Shown here in pieces: positions 8,797 through 17,695 of a stretch of DNA of 64,000 nucleotides. The stretch's first letter is position 1; each line of letters begins with the position of its first letter. The stretch comes from Saccharicrinis sp965230625 (GTDB lineage: Bacteria > Bacteroidota > Bacteroidia > Bacteroidales > Marinilabiliaceae): positions 496,001 to 560,000 of the forward strand of contig CBDDLL010000002.1 of assembly GCA_965230625.1 (NCBI GenBank), given 5' to 3'. A program made the translations under genes and the position numbers. The notes beneath the pieces are model-generated. The model searched no databases and was not told the origin of the DNA. It saw only the letters and a list, made by a program, of their open reading frames with translations.

Positions 8797-9106
8797 CCTC
8801 GGGGCAAGCCCTAATGCCTTTAACTTAATAAAATCACAAAGTGATTTTATTAATATTGGGACATTGTCCCAAACCCAACCTACTTTTTTTCATTGCCAAA
8901 AAAAGTAGGCAAAAAAGTCTAGACCAAGAGAATCCTTCATCCCGCTTCACCCTTCAATTCCGGCCGACACACAACCCCCTCAAGTGCCCCCTTGAAAGCC
9001 TCACAACAACCCCGGCTCGGCCTCTTGCTCTGGCTTACCCGCTTTGATTTACAGCTTCAAAATTTATTAACCTCTTAAGTTAATGGCATTAGGGAAAGCC
9101 CAGAGG
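8797..9106. repeat. ~310-bp element with 32-bp inverted ends and GC-rich core
   Basis: Arms 8797-8828 and 9075-9106 are inverted repeats matching at 27 of 32 positions. Inside are small hairpins (AAATCAC/GTGATTT at 8831-8847, TTGGGACA/TGTCCCAA at 8856-8872, CTACTTTTTT/AAAAAAGTAG around 8880-8909) and a GC-rich stretch at about 8938-9050 unlike its AT-rich surroundings. Two further hairpins follow (about 9121-9138, GAACAGC/GCTGTTC, and 9155-9168, CGAGGC/GCCTCG). No convincing gene; a 68-codon plus-strand frame here was rejected. It is part of the 930-bp gene-free stretch. Confidence 0.55.
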
Positions 9107-9246
9107 CATCGTTCAAATAGAACAGCTTACGCTGTTCACATCACAAACGCAAGTACGAGGCAAGCCTCGGGGAATTAAACCCCAATTAGATTAAATTCAG
9201 AAATACTTATTGCTCTAAATATCTAACAACCAGAAATTATTTTATT

Positions 9247-9651
9247 TCAAGTATTTAATTGTACAAAGTAATCAATAATATCCTGAGGTAAACGAACTAG
9301 CTTTTTTGATTTTTCATTAACACATGCCATAACAGTATTACCTTCAGCAAACAATTGTCCTGAGGAATCTACAAAATCGTAATAAATTTCGAATGAAACA
9401 CCCGTAATATTTTGTACAGTAAGATGAATCGAAATTTTATCTTGTAACCCAATTTGTTTTTTATACTTACAATTCGCCTCTGCTACAACAAAATGAACCC
9501 CGTTTTCTTTACAAGTTAGATATTGTTCCAATAATAGTTTTGTACGAGCTTCTTCCATATATGTAAAATAAACTGAGTTATTCACATGATTATTAGCATC
9601 TAAATCGAAGAATCGAACTGTTATATCGTATATAAATTTACTTTTTGTCAT
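9247..9651 (-). CDS. Acyl-CoA thioesterase, YbgC/4-hydroxybenzoyl-CoA thioesterase family
   Basis: 134 residues, single hotdog domain. The N-terminal motif FFDLDANNHVNNSVYFTYMEEAR (about 13-35) matches the family pattern, where Asp16 or nearby acts in hydrolysis and the Asn/His pair binds the thioester. These enzymes cleave acyl-CoA in the cytoplasm. Substrate length cannot be read. It is a single-gene unit next to a repeat-filled gap. Confidence 0.85.
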   Translation of the reverse strand: MTKSKFIYDITVRFFDLDANNHVNNSVYFTYMEEARTKLLLEQYLTCKENGVHFVVAEANCKYKKQIGLQDKISIHLTVQNITGVSFEIYYDFVDSSGQLFAEGNTVMACVNEKSKKLVRLPQDIIDYFVQLNT

Positions 9652-9799
9652 TGTCTATTTTTATCAATATTGCCTGAGATAATATTCTAATTTTAAGAAA
9701 TAAAATTACGTATTAATACCTAATTATTAATTTCTTTTTAGTCTATACCAATAATTACCATTCGCAATAAACAATACTGACAGAAGACAAAAAATTGAT

Positions 9800-9953
9800 T
9801 TACAAGTTGCTTAACACCTTACTCTTTGATACTTGAATTATTAGTTTTCCATTTGTTTGAGACTTTTCAATCAATTTATTAGCTTTTAACAATCTCCTCT
9901 AATTCAAATTCTTTATCAATATGAACTTTTAAGGATTTTTCCTCACTCCAATT
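9800..9953 (-). pseudogene. C-terminal remnant of a zinc-type alcohol dehydrogenase/quinone oxidoreductase
   Basis: Two frames joined by a one-base shift in an A4 run read NWSEEKSLKVHIDKEFELEEI... and then ANKLIEKSQTNGKLIIQVSK... to a stop. The last part matches the end of MDR-family oxidoreductases (the usual G-K-[LIV]-[LIV]-[LIV] strand). It begins right after the stop of the GNAT gene at 9954, with no room for the catalytic domain, so only about 50 codons of the C-terminus remain. Family assignment is from the motif only. Confidence 0.5.
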
Positions 9954-10445
9954 TTATTCATTCAAATTATCTGCATTTACCAATCGAGAATAAACTCCTG
10001 GAAAAGAATCGTTTATTTCTATAGCACCAATTGCTTTTTCGTAGTAAGGTACCGAGCTTACCCAACCAATAATAGCATAACCATATCCATCAGCTTTCAT
10101 TGCTTGCATGCATTGTTTTAATAATCCTGCTCCAATACCTTTTTTTCGATATGATTCTGTTACTCCAAATGGTCCAAAGAAACCAAGAGCAGATGTATCG
10201 TAACAAGCAAAACCAATAATTTTTATTCCTTCTAAAGCAATAAAACACTTAGGCGTTGTTTTTAATATTGATGTCTCTACTTCGTATACCCATTCCGGAC
10301 AAATGTAGTCAAAGTGTTCTGCTACATACTCCAATATACGTTTTTTATCAAGAGCCATTGCTCTAACAATCTTTATACCTTTGGGTAATGTGTAATCAAA
10401 CTTGGAAGCATTACTATCGTAAAGCCTTACTAACATATCTGCCAT
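9954..10445 (-). CDS. GNAT-family N-acetyltransferase
   Basis: 163 residues. The GNAT core is at about 85-125: LGFFGPFGVTESYRKKGIGAGLL, with R/Q-x-x-G-x-G/A in YRKKGIGAG for acetyl-CoA. The preceding beta strand (IALEGIKIIGFACYD) and following helix (MKADGYGYAIIGWV) fit. Substrate unknown. It sits 6 bp after the ThuA-domain gene, so the two are very likely co-transcribed. A dehydrogenase remnant abuts its stop codon. Confidence 0.85.
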   Translation of the reverse strand: MADMLVRLYDSNASKFDYTLPKGIKIVRAMALDKKRILEYVAEHFDYICPEWVYEVETSILKTTPKCFIALEGIKIIGFACYDTSALGFFGPFGVTESYRKKGIGAGLLKQCMQAMKADGYGYAIIGWVSSVPYYEKAIGAIEINDSFPGVYSRLVNADNLNE

Positions 10446-10451
10446 ATCAAA

Positions 10452-11102
10452 TTAATATTTAGATGCCCAAAGTAATCCTTGAGTCATTATTTTAACAATA
10501 TTTTCGTTCTTAAACTCTTTAACCTTATGCCCAACAGATAAGTAAAAAACTCGTCCTTTCCCGTAGTTGCGTTTCCAACAAACTGGCATTTTAATTCCTT
10601 TTACATCAACCTCAGTATATTCATTACCATTTAATGTTGTGTAAAGCAGTACATCAATTGATGGATCTAAATGCATATAATATTGTTCGGCATTTACTTT
10701 AAATGGCTTAATATCCTTTAGTATTGGATCAGAAGGATCTGCAATTTCAATATCGAAATCAATAGCTTCGTTGGGGTGATTTACAAATTGACCTCCCACT
10801 ACAAACTGATAGAAATTGCTATTACGAAATGCATCGCCCATACCTCCATGAAAACCCGCCAATCCTACGCCATGCTCAACTGCTTTAACTAAGTTTTCTT
10901 CTTGCTTTAATGTCATTTCCCCCATTGTCCATATGGGTACAATAACATCAAAAGTAAGCAGATCCTCTAACGAGTCTAACCTATTTAAATTATCATCTAT
11001 AATAATTTCAAAATTATGCTCCTTAAGCCAAGAAGCTATAATATCTGAGAAAGGCTTTGGCTCATGTCCTTCCCATCCTCCATAAAAAATATATGCTTTC
11101 AT
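10452..11102 (-). CDS. ThuA-domain protein
   Basis: 216 residues covering a whole ThuA (glutamine-amidotransferase-like, trehalose-utilisation) domain: N-terminal strand KAYIFYGGWEGHEPKPFSDI, IVPIWTMGEMTLKQEENL, the GFHGGMGDAF segment at about 79-88, and a C-terminal YLSVGHKVKEF. ThuA family members act on sugar derivatives; the reaction here is unknown. No signal peptide, so probably cytoplasmic. It is first in a two-gene unit with the GNAT downstream (6-bp gap). Confidence 0.85.
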   Translation of the reverse strand: MKAYIFYGGWEGHEPKPFSDIIASWLKEHNFEIIIDDNLNRLDSLEDLLTFDVIVPIWTMGEMTLKQEENLVKAVEHGVGLAGFHGGMGDAFRNSNFYQFVVGGQFVNHPNEAIDFDIEIADPSDPILKDIKPFKVNAEQYYMHLDPSIDVLLYTTLNGNEYTEVDVKGIKMPVCWKRNYGKGRVFYLSVGHKVKEFKNENIVKIMTQGLLWASKY

Positions 11103-11361
11103 TTTTAATATTTAACGCTTAATGAATGAAATAATGGTTTGGAGTATTTTATATATTTAAAATAAAAAAATTAGTTTAGTTAAGTGTTAGTTTATTATCA
11201 TTTTCCTTTGAATCCATTCTGAAATAATTGAAACTACACTATTATTGAAATGATCGTTTATCTATTAAGAATCTTAACAACAATGAATTAACCATTAAGG
11301 CCTTTATTACAAAATATTATCTTCTAGATTACAACTACTAACCTTTATTACAATAAGAAGT

Positions 11362-11991
11362 CTATTTCTGATTAATAAATGCAAGTCTTACTCCAAGCAA
11401 AATCATTATACTACCCGATATATTATTTATCCATTTAGAGACTGCCTTTTTTGTCTTTATGTACTGTCCTACTGCACCCGAAAAATATCCAAGTGTTGCT
11501 AAAAATATCATTGTGAATAACGCAAAAATTGTCCCTAAAATGAGAAAAGGTATTGGTGATATTTCAGTTTCTCCTGTTTTAATAAATTGTGGTAAAAAGG
11601 CCATAAAAAAGAGAGCAACTTTAGGATTTAGAACATTAGAAATCAATCCCTGAGTAAATATTTTCCTGGTTGAACTCTTGTTTTCTTTATTCATTTTTAA
11701 TTCTTCTTTGTTCAGAATGCATTTAATGCCTAAATAAATCAGGTATCCTGCTCCAACCATTTTAACAATCATAAAAGCAAGTGCCGAAGTTTTAAGTATT
11801 ACAGAAAGTCCTAGAGCTGCAAATATGGTGTGAACAAATATTCCTAGAGTCACTCCAACTGCCGATATCAACCCAGCCTTTCTTCCTGTTGAGATTCCTT
11901 TTGTAAGTACATAAATTAAATCTGGTCCTGGTGTAACAATTAAAATCCAAGACAATCCAATAAATAAAACTAAATTTTGAATGTCATCCAT
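11362..11991 (-). CDS. LysE/RhtB-family amino-acid exporter
   Basis: 209 residues, polytopic with about six membrane helices. The N-terminal LSWILIVTPGPDLIYVLTKGISTGRKAGLISAVG carries the LysE family signature (P-G-P at 21-23, then the G-R-K-A-G loop). The second half has NPKVALFFMAFLPQF, also a family hallmark. Such proteins export amino acids or related compounds with H+ exchange. The specific substrate cannot be read. Single-gene unit; the 259-bp gap upstream (11103-11361) has no gene, only a 24-codon frame of unclear origin. Confidence 0.9.
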   Translation of the reverse strand: MDDIQNLVLFIGLSWILIVTPGPDLIYVLTKGISTGRKAGLISAVGVTLGIFVHTIFAALGLSVILKTSALAFMIVKMVGAGYLIYLGIKCILNKEELKMNKENKSSTRKIFTQGLISNVLNPKVALFFMAFLPQFIKTGETEISPIPFLILGTIFALFTMIFLATLGYFSGAVGQYIKTKKAVSKWINNISGSIMILLGVRLAFINQK

Positions 11992-12087
11992 AATATTATT
12001 TTCCTATTAAAGATTAATATTTTATCCTATCACCCTCCAAAATCAACCATAACAACCTATCCTAATGAACACTACATTACCATCAAT

Positions 12088-12507
12088 CTAATTTAAAGTA
12101 ATAAACCAATCGAATACCGAAGTCATTATTTTGTCTTCGCTTTCACCAAAAATATCCACTTTTACTTTTATAATTATTCGCTTCCTCTTGGTTATTTCGT
12201 CAATTATCTCATCAACTGTTGTATCTATAAAATCAGCATTAGAAAACACTTTACCAATTCCTGGTTTACTATATTTTGTTTCAACTTTTCTTACTACTGG
12301 TACAATATCTAGTTCATATTCACTAAACTGTCTTAAAAGAAATTCTCCACTTGTTGCCTCTGCTAATGCAAATAAGGAACTTGCATGAACTGTATTTAGA
12401 TGATTCAAATATTCTTGTTTATCATCTAATTTGAATATAAATTCACTATCGATGTCTGCTTTTTGTAGTCCTATTAGTTTATTAAATGGTATTTCTAATA
12501 CATTCAT
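12088..12507 (-). CDS. Hotdog-fold thioesterase-like protein (DUF4442/YiiD-like)
   Basis: 139 residues, single hotdog domain. HLNTVHASSLFALAEATSGEFLL (about 35-57) matches the central helix of DUF4442/PaaI-like proteins, with Asn and His at the usual active-site position. No signal peptide. Acyl-thioester hydrolysis is likely but not proven. It lies in its own unit between LysE and a lipoprotein. Confidence 0.65.
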   Translation of the reverse strand: MNVLEIPFNKLIGLQKADIDSEFIFKLDDKQEYLNHLNTVHASSLFALAEATSGEFLLRQFSEYELDIVPVVRKVETKYSKPGIGKVFSNADFIDTTVDEIIDEITKRKRIIIKVKVDIFGESEDKIMTSVFDWFITLN

Positions 12508-12568
12508 GAGTATTTTTAATTATCTATTAAAATTCTGATTATCTTCTCCATACACATTTTTAGGTTCT

Positions 12569-12997
12569 TTATTCTTCAATTAGAATATTAGCCAAATTGG
12601 TACCTTTAGATTTTATTGTTCCTTTTCTTCTTGAGTAAATTAAATCAATGATTTCTTGTCTTGACTTGGCTGTTATAGTATCGTTTTTCGATTCAATTTG
12701 CAAATAATCAATCCTAAGTTCATGTTCTTTAATTTTTTTATTGAACAACAATACTGTAAATCCAGACATTATTGTAATTGAACTATCTGGTTTTAATAGA
12801 ACTAATGAACTATCTGGATTTTGATTCTTTGGGTATGTATGAAGTTGTTTAGAAACTGAGTTATCAAGTCCAGGTCGTAAAATAATCCGTGCATCAGAAT
12901 CTGACATATTTTGAATTGTTAACACTTTAAATCCTTCGCAACTTGTTAAAAAAGTTAAGATTAATAAAGTTATTACAATTGTTATTATTTGTTTCAT
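12569..12997 (-). CDS. Small lipoprotein, function unknown
   Basis: 142 residues. Lipobox at about 17-20 (FLTSC) after a hydrophobic signal, so a membrane-anchored lipoprotein. The mature part is polar with short strands and no recognised domain. Single-gene unit. The following 12998-13726 gap holds an inverted repeat, a palindromic repeat and a terminator, but no gene. Confidence 0.6.
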   Translation of the reverse strand: MKQIITIVITLLILTFLTSCEGFKVLTIQNMSDSDARIILRPGLDNSVSKQLHTYPKNQNPDSSLVLLKPDSSITIMSGFTVLLFNKKIKEHELRIDYLQIESKNDTITAKSRQEIIDLIYSRRKGTIKSKGTNLANILIEE

Positions 12998-13213
12998 TAT
13001 AAATAAGCTACATCAAGTTTTATCAATCCAATAAATTATGATTATTAAAAATAATCATTTATTAAATAAATAATACGAATAATTAAAATATGTGAACATT
13101 AACTTCCTTTGATATACTAGTTTCAAGTCAAATATGGTAATTCAGGTAAGCAATAATGTCATATTTAATTCTTAAAAATGAAAAAACAGTAACACACCAA
13201 GGGAAAAATTGTT

Positions 13214-13288
13214 CCATGAAGTTTTTAACACTAAGAAAAAAATATCTTAATAAAAACACCCCCAAAAGGCTTAGTGTTTGAAACATGG
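13214..13288. repeat. Inverted-repeat element
   Basis: Arms 13214-13235 (CCATG...AACACTAAG) and 13270-13288 (CTTAGTGTTT...CATGG) are inverted, separated by about 34 AT-rich bases. No second copy was seen in the window. Confidence 0.4.
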
Positions 13289-13324
13289 AAACCATAACTT
13301 GTCTAAGGTTTTAATCTGGCTATA

Positions 13325-13375
13325 ATACCAATATCCAATGATCATAGCATTATAATCTCATAGTAAAATTGGTAT
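13325..13375. repeat. 51-bp palindrome-ended repeat (copy 1)
   Basis: Ends ATACCAAT and ATTGGTAT are perfect inverses; the middle contains TTATAATCTCAT. A similar 52-bp element occurs at 29596-29647, with shared ends and the core GTTATAAT.TCAT. Both lie in gene-free gaps. Confidence 0.5.
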
Positions 13376-13538
13376 CTGGTATGGCAATCTGGTGGATTTT
13401 AATCCAAATATATTTAGGTTGAAACCTATTTACATCTTGCCTAAATACACGGAATGAATCCCGTACCTAATTAAACTAAATATATTACAATTAAGGTTTA
13501 TTACGATCTAATCCGCATTAAATCATTATAATTTTATA

Positions 13539-13572
13539 GAAAAACAGAAGCTGGATAATAATCCAACTCCTG
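13539..13572 (-). terminator. Probable terminator of the sigma/FecR/TonB receptor operon
   Basis: Minus-strand stem of 12 bp with two mismatches (CAGGAGTTGGAT / ATCCAGCTTCTG) and a T5 tract after it, 155 nt past the receptor stop. Confidence 0.55.
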
Positions 13573-13726
13573 CGTAAAGCCCCATACTATTGCTATGTCT
13601 ATAAATTACTAATCCATAGAACATTCAAGAGTTAATCGTATTTATAAAATGAATAATATGGGAAGAACTACCTGACAATATTAAATTAGAAAAATGAACT
13701 AGAGAACCTTTCACATATAACCAAGC

Positions 13727-16390
13727 CTAAAACTCTATTTTATAACTAATTGTAGGAACAACAGTATTATCTGATTCAACAATTAATCTATCCTTAACAT
13801 AACTATATTCTACCTCAGTATTATATTTAGATGCCGTAGCATTCTTTACCTGAAATGCCCATACTGATGAATATTTTGGTTTGTTTTTTCTATATGTAAC
13901 AGAAAGATCGAGCATAAAACTAGATTTATTTTGAACAGAATATGCCCTGGTATGATCGTATACGGGCTCCTTTTGTAAGTTAGATAATTCATAGTTAATA
14001 GGACTTCTGGCTTCCCCTCCTAAGAACATAATTCTACCATTTAAACCGATATAATTATTTTTTGTTTTACCCACCTGAAATTCCTTACCCCACAAACCAT
14101 TTATTACAAATCGCTTATTAAACTTTGTATTTCGCCTTACCTTGTCACCACCTTTGTACTTAGAATCAAAAATAGATGCTGTAAGTAAATAATAATAGTT
14201 TTTACTAAAAAACCTCTCTAAAGTAAGTTCAATACCATAGTTCTCGCCAGTACCTTTATTTACTAATTTGTCTTCAATTTGATAATCGTCAACAAAGTTA
14301 ATTAATGAGAAATATGAATTAGGAATCACAGGAATATCATATAAATACTGGTAATAAGGCTCTAATTTAAGCACTACATTTTCGTTAATATTTACATTGT
14401 AACCCAATACAATATGATGTGCTTTTGAAGATCTTAAATGATCATTGGTTTTAGTATTACCATCATTATCCGTATACCTCGAGAAATATGTATAAATTTC
14501 GTCCAATTGGCTATGCATACCATACCCCAGTGATAACTTCTGATTTCCTCTAAAACTCCACTCCAAACCAGCCCTTGGTTCAATGGTATACTCATCATTA
14601 AGATTAAAGTAGGTTGAGTGAATACCAACATTAGCCTTTATATTATTTGTTAAATTAAATTTTGACTGGGTAAAAAAGTTACAATAACCTACAAGCTTAT
14701 CATTCTTCTCATTAACAAATAATTGATATGAATCTGGATTCAAGTGTTCGGTTACTCCCTGAATTTTTACATTGTAAAAATGGTTGTTTAAAGTTATCCC
14801 TGTCCGGTTAACATGTTTATGTGAAAAACGATGCGTTAATTTAGTTGCAAAAGTATATTTCCCAATTGATTTATACATATCTTCATATTCATATGCATTA
14901 AGGTTATCATCTATACGATTATCATCAATTGTGGTTTTTGAGGCTGAAGCAGATAACGTAGAGGTAAGAAAGCTATTCTTACTCAAACTATATTTATGAT
15001 TTAAAGCCACTGTACCCATATTCATTTTAAATATAGATGTTGTTCGATCGTCCTCTTGTTCCCACTTTGTGGAATCGGATAATGCTTTTCGCTTAAGATA
15101 ATCGTTACCACCAATAGCCCATAAAGAAAAGGTACCAGCCTTTTTAGTTGGAAAATTAAATTTAAAAGATAAATCCTGAAATTTTGGAGGTGCATCTACA
15201 CCTATTAATGGTCCTAGAAATTGAAAAGTAGAATAACGATAATTTATAAGATAAGATGAATTCTTACCCTTAACAAATGGGCCTTCGGCAGAAAAATCAG
15301 CTCCCATAACTCCTGCCTGAAAGGTATACTCACGTTTATCCCTGTTACCTTCTCTTAGTTTCATATCAAAAACACAACTCATTACATCACCATATTCTGC
15401 AGGAAAAGCTCCTGTAAAAAAATCGGAATTGCTCAGCAGCTGACTACTAAATAGAGATACAAAACCACCACCAGCAGTTTGCTGACCAGCAAAGTGATTA
15501 GGATTTAAAACCTCAACACCATCAATCCTCCATAATACTCCTTTGGGCGAATTTCCTCTTACTACTATAGAATTATCCTCTAGGTTTCCAAATGTTACTC
15601 CCGCAAAAGCAGATACCATACGAGATGCATCGTCGAGTCCTCCTGCATATCGCCTGGTTTCTTCAACGGTAAATGTTCTTGCACTTACCGTAGCCATTTG
15701 GTTTGTTGGTTTACGCTTATCTACCTTAACTACCACTTCTCCTAAGGATGAACTTGATTCTTGCATTTCCATATCAATAAACACTTCCTTTGCCGAACCA
15801 ACAGTCAGGTCAGTAACATAACCATCGGCATATCCCATAAAAGATGCTTTAAAATTGTGTCTGCCAACCGGGATGTCTTCTATTAAAAAGTAACCATCAG
15901 CATCAGTAATTGTACCTACAAGTGTGGGCATAGTAGTTACAATTACATTTGCCCCAACCAATGGCACTTGGGTAATCTGATCTACAATTCTTCCTTTTAT
16001 GGTTTGAGTTAATAACCCCTTGGTTTGTTTTTGTACAGCAGCTTTCCTTTCCTTCTTTTTTATTACAAAGGTTTTATTAACCAATTTATATGAAAGACTT
16101 GTGTTTTTAAGACATGCTTTTAATATATCCTCAACCGATCCTTTTTTAATATTAACAGAAACTTTGGGTTGATTTTTTAAATCATCTGCATTATAAAATA
16201 TGTTTACATCTGATTTAGATTGGAGCGATTTTAATACTTGTTCAATAGTTACATCTTTGAGATTTATCGTAATGCCTTTACTCTGACTTATAGCATAAGT
16301 AGATGAAAACGTAAAGATTAACATTAAAAATGTGGTTTTACAACTCACAATTTTTTGAACAAAACGGTTACATTTAAATTTATTCTTCAT
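13727..16390 (-). CDS. TonB-dependent outer-membrane receptor with STN signalling domain
   Basis: 887 residues. Signal sequence about 15-36; STN domain about 40-112 (ITINLKDVTIEQVLKSLQSKSDV), which contacts the FecR anti-sigma; carboxypeptidase-regulatory-like domain about 130-212; plug from about 215 (VVVKVDKRKPT, later IVVRGNSPKGVLWRIDGVEV); beta-barrel to the C-terminal Phe (VVPTISYKIEF). It imports a ligand across the outer membrane using TonB energy and, through STN, signals to the sigma factor. The ligand is unknown; there is no SusD partner. It follows the sigma and FecR genes with a 73-bp gap that contains a hairpin. Confidence 0.93.
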   Translation of the reverse strand: MKNKFKCNRFVQKIVSCKTTFLMLIFTFSSTYAISQSKGITINLKDVTIEQVLKSLQSKSDVNIFYNADDLKNQPKVSVNIKKGSVEDILKACLKNTSLSYKLVNKTFVIKKKERKAAVQKQTKGLLTQTIKGRIVDQITQVPLVGANVIVTTMPTLVGTITDADGYFLIEDIPVGRHNFKASFMGYADGYVTDLTVGSAKEVFIDMEMQESSSSLGEVVVKVDKRKPTNQMATVSARTFTVEETRRYAGGLDDASRMVSAFAGVTFGNLEDNSIVVRGNSPKGVLWRIDGVEVLNPNHFAGQQTAGGGFVSLFSSQLLSNSDFFTGAFPAEYGDVMSCVFDMKLREGNRDKREYTFQAGVMGADFSAEGPFVKGKNSSYLINYRYSTFQFLGPLIGVDAPPKFQDLSFKFNFPTKKAGTFSLWAIGGNDYLKRKALSDSTKWEQEDDRTTSIFKMNMGTVALNHKYSLSKNSFLTSTLSASASKTTIDDNRIDDNLNAYEYEDMYKSIGKYTFATKLTHRFSHKHVNRTGITLNNHFYNVKIQGVTEHLNPDSYQLFVNEKNDKLVGYCNFFTQSKFNLTNNIKANVGIHSTYFNLNDEYTIEPRAGLEWSFRGNQKLSLGYGMHSQLDEIYTYFSRYTDNDGNTKTNDHLRSSKAHHIVLGYNVNINENVVLKLEPYYQYLYDIPVIPNSYFSLINFVDDYQIEDKLVNKGTGENYGIELTLERFFSKNYYYLLTASIFDSKYKGGDKVRRNTKFNKRFVINGLWGKEFQVGKTKNNYIGLNGRIMFLGGEARSPINYELSNLQKEPVYDHTRAYSVQNKSSFMLDLSVTYRKNKPKYSSVWAFQVKNATASKYNTEVEYSYVKDRLIVESDNTVVPTISYKIEF

Positions 16391-16434
16391 AAATTTACAC
16401 TTTAAATTTTACACGATTTAAAAAAATGATTTGA

Positions 16435-16456
16435 GGGAAATGTGGCGGCATTTCCC
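16435..16456 (-). other. Intercistronic hairpin between FecR and the TonB receptor
   Basis: Perfect 8-bp stem GGGAAATG / CATTTCCC around a 6-base GC-rich loop. Read on the minus strand it lies after the FecR stop and before the receptor start, followed by a T-rich stretch 7 nt later. It may act as an attenuator or mRNA-stability element that separates receptor from regulator levels. Confidence 0.45.
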
Positions 16457-16463
16457 TTTTTGT

Positions 16464-17627
16464 TTATTTTACGATTAACTCATTATTTATCATTTCAAAT
16501 TTTACATTCGAAGCAATTTCAATTACTTCAATCACATTCTTAAATTCTTCATTTCTATCTAATCTTCCAGAAAAGTGAATATTTTTTAGAGAGTCATTTT
16601 TAAACTTAAAATCAAAATTATACCATCTCGAAAGCTTCTTAAGTACTGAATCCAACGATTCTGAACTAAACACAAATTTTCCATCTATCCATGCTGTATG
16701 TATTTTTGTATCTACTTCTTTTACAGATATTCTATCCTCAACTACTTGGGCTTGCTCACCGGACTTTAATATTTTCCCAACGTCATTAACATCTTCTTTT
16801 TCTGACTTGATACTTACCTTTCCCGTTACCAATGTTGTTATTGAATAATTATCTACTGGATAAGCCAATACATTAAAAGAGGTTCCTAATACATGAATTT
16901 TCGAATTAGTAGTTTCCACAATAAATGGTGTACCATTATGAGTTACTTTAAAAAAAGCTTCTCCTGTTAAATGTACTTTCCTCACAGAGTCATTAAAATG
17001 TGCAGGATATTCTAATTTTGAATCGGAATTAAGCCATACTTTTGTTCCATCAGATAGATATAGTGAATACATACCTCCTCTTGGAATTTCTAATGTATTA
17101 ATTGCTCCTTCCATTATCTCACTTTCATCTTTGGTATAAGTAATTGAATTATGAGTATTTGTAATGGTCACTCCTTTTTCTAATATAGGTTGGATATTTT
17201 GCTGCCCCTTTTCAAAAGTTATTTCCCTGTTATCTGATAATATTAATCTGGCTTTTGGCTGTCCTGGTATGATACTTTCTATCGTCATAGCTTGTTTTAC
17301 CTCTTTTACGTCCGATACAACAAAATATAAAGACAGAGCTATTACTATTGGGATAACGATAGCTGCATACTTTAAAAAAGATCTTAAAGTAAAGTTTTTC
17401 CTATAAGGGTTAATTTTACCCCATGCTTTTGTTTTATCAAACTTATTATATCCCGATACCCGCTTTTTAAACTCATTCCCATTTTTAATTTTATCATACA
17501 GTTCTCTATTCGATGGATCTTCGCTAAGCCATTTTTCCAGCATAGCTCTTTCCTCAAGACTAATTTGGTCTCTTAATTCCTTATAAATAAAGGAAGCTAC
17601 ATCAAATATTTTATTATTTGTTTCCAA
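16464..17627 (-). CDS. FecR-family anti-sigma factor
   Basis: 387 residues. Cytoplasmic sigma-binding N-terminus (1-82, with E-E-R-A-x-L-E-K-W-L), one membrane helix at about 84-104, periplasmic FecR domain about 180-275 (GGMYSLYLSDGTKVWLNSDSKLEYP, then LTGEAFFKV), C-terminal DUF4974-like domain about 318-386. It holds the sigma factor at the membrane and responds to the STN domain of the receptor. Middle gene of the operon, 68 bp after sigma. Confidence 0.93.
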   Translation of the reverse strand: METNNKIFDVASFIYKELRDQISLEERAMLEKWLSEDPSNRELYDKIKNGNEFKKRVSGYNKFDKTKAWGKINPYRKNFTLRSFLKYAAIVIPIVIALSLYFVVSDVKEVKQAMTIESIIPGQPKARLILSDNREITFEKGQQNIQPILEKGVTITNTHNSITYTKDESEIMEGAINTLEIPRGGMYSLYLSDGTKVWLNSDSKLEYPAHFNDSVRKVHLTGEAFFKVTHNGTPFIVETTNSKIHVLGTSFNVLAYPVDNYSITTLVTGKVSIKSEKEDVNDVGKILKSGEQAQVVEDRISVKEVDTKIHTAWIDGKFVFSSESLDSVLKKLSRWYNFDFKFKNDSLKNIHFSGRLDRNEEFKNVIEVIEIASNVKFEMINNELIVK

Positions 17628-17695
17628 GCTTTTTCTGCTTTTTGTAAATACGACAATCGGATTGTTATTTTAGGTGAAGTGAAAATTGAAGAAAA

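Noticed and set aside
8841..9047. 68-codon plus-strand reading frame
   Set aside because: It lies wholly within the hairpin-rich repeat element, has odd Pro/Thr/Leu composition and no recognisable domain.
11200..11290. 24-codon minus-strand frame resembling a hydrolase C-terminus
   Set aside because: Too short to assign and no second piece found.
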